Below are positions 6,566 to 6,649 of a DNA stretch of 6,649 nucleotides, one piece after another (within the stretch, counting starts at the first letter, position 1; each line of letters begins with the position of its first letter). Source of the stretch: CAZZBK01 sp964652155 (lineage in GTDB: Bacteria > Planctomycetota > Planctomycetia > Pirellulales > PNKZ01); assembly GCA_964652155.1 (NCBI GenBank), contig CAZZBK010000219.1, forward strand, positions 1 to 6,649, given 5' to 3'. The position numbers and the translations under genes are program-made. Below the pieces are notes generated by a model. It was not told the DNA's origin, did no database searches, and saw only the letters and a program-made list of their open reading frames with translations.

Positions 6566-6649
6566 CGCCCTTACAGGGCGTTGGGTGATCGGTGCGTCAC
6601 GGTGTCCCGAGGCGGCGCCTCGGGCTATCGTGTTAAGCCCCTTCGGGGC
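6566..6649. repeat. Three-hairpin intergenic repeat, cut by window edge
   Basis: Three palindromes follow the DUF1501 stop codon: 6566-6570/6576-6580 (CGCCC/GGGCG, loop TTACA), 6606-6613/6617-6624 (CCCGAGGC/GCCTCGGG, loop GGC) and 6637-6641/6645-6649 (GCCCC/GGGGC, loop TTC). The spacers are 25 and 12 bases; the second reads CTATCGTGTTAA. This alternation of short and longer hairpins resembles a palindromic repeat class I recall between genes in planctomycete and verrucomicrobial genomes, and more units may follow beyond the window. The first hairpin begins 31 bases after the stop and could also act as a 3' end for the operon, although no T-run follows. The structure is directly seen; its repeat nature is inferred. 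Confidence 0.6.

Overview
The window looks like a piece of a planctomycete chromosome (phylum Planctomycetota, possibly order Pirellulales). The strongest evidence is the adjacent pair of a PSCyt1-DUF1549-DUF1553 cytochrome-like protein and a DUF1501 protein, both characteristic of that phylum. High G+C, Tat and Sec exported proteins and hairpin-rich intergenic DNA agree with this. No mobile element, CRISPR array, tRNA or rRNA gene was seen.

Layout. Positions 1-672 (minus) hold the first two thirds of ilvC, ketol-acid reductoisomerase, cut by the window edge. Next, at 785-1330 (minus), is ilvN, the regulatory subunit of acetolactate synthase. Both read leftwards and are probably one unit, with a 112-base gap that carries two tandem perfect or near-perfect hairpins. 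No ilvB lies upstream of ilvN. The gap at 1331-1608 between divergent ilvN and the next gene carries a long imperfect inverted repeat. At 1609-2388 (plus) is a classical short-chain dehydrogenase of unknown substrate.

After 175 bases begins the planctomycete pair: 2564-5068 (plus), a Sec-exported protein with two CxxCH motifs, and 5138-6535 (plus), a DUF1501 protein with a twin-arginine signal. They are 69 bases apart and read as one operon. The last 114 bases (6536-6649) hold three hairpins spaced like an intergenic palindromic repeat, and the window ends inside it.

How the genes work together. IlvN and IlvC serve consecutive steps of valine, leucine and isoleucine synthesis. The reductase is encoded divergently and has no evident link to them. 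The two exported proteins very probably act together outside the cytoplasmic membrane. The pairing is common in planctomycetes, but I know of no established biochemical function, so this is the least understood and most interesting part of the window.
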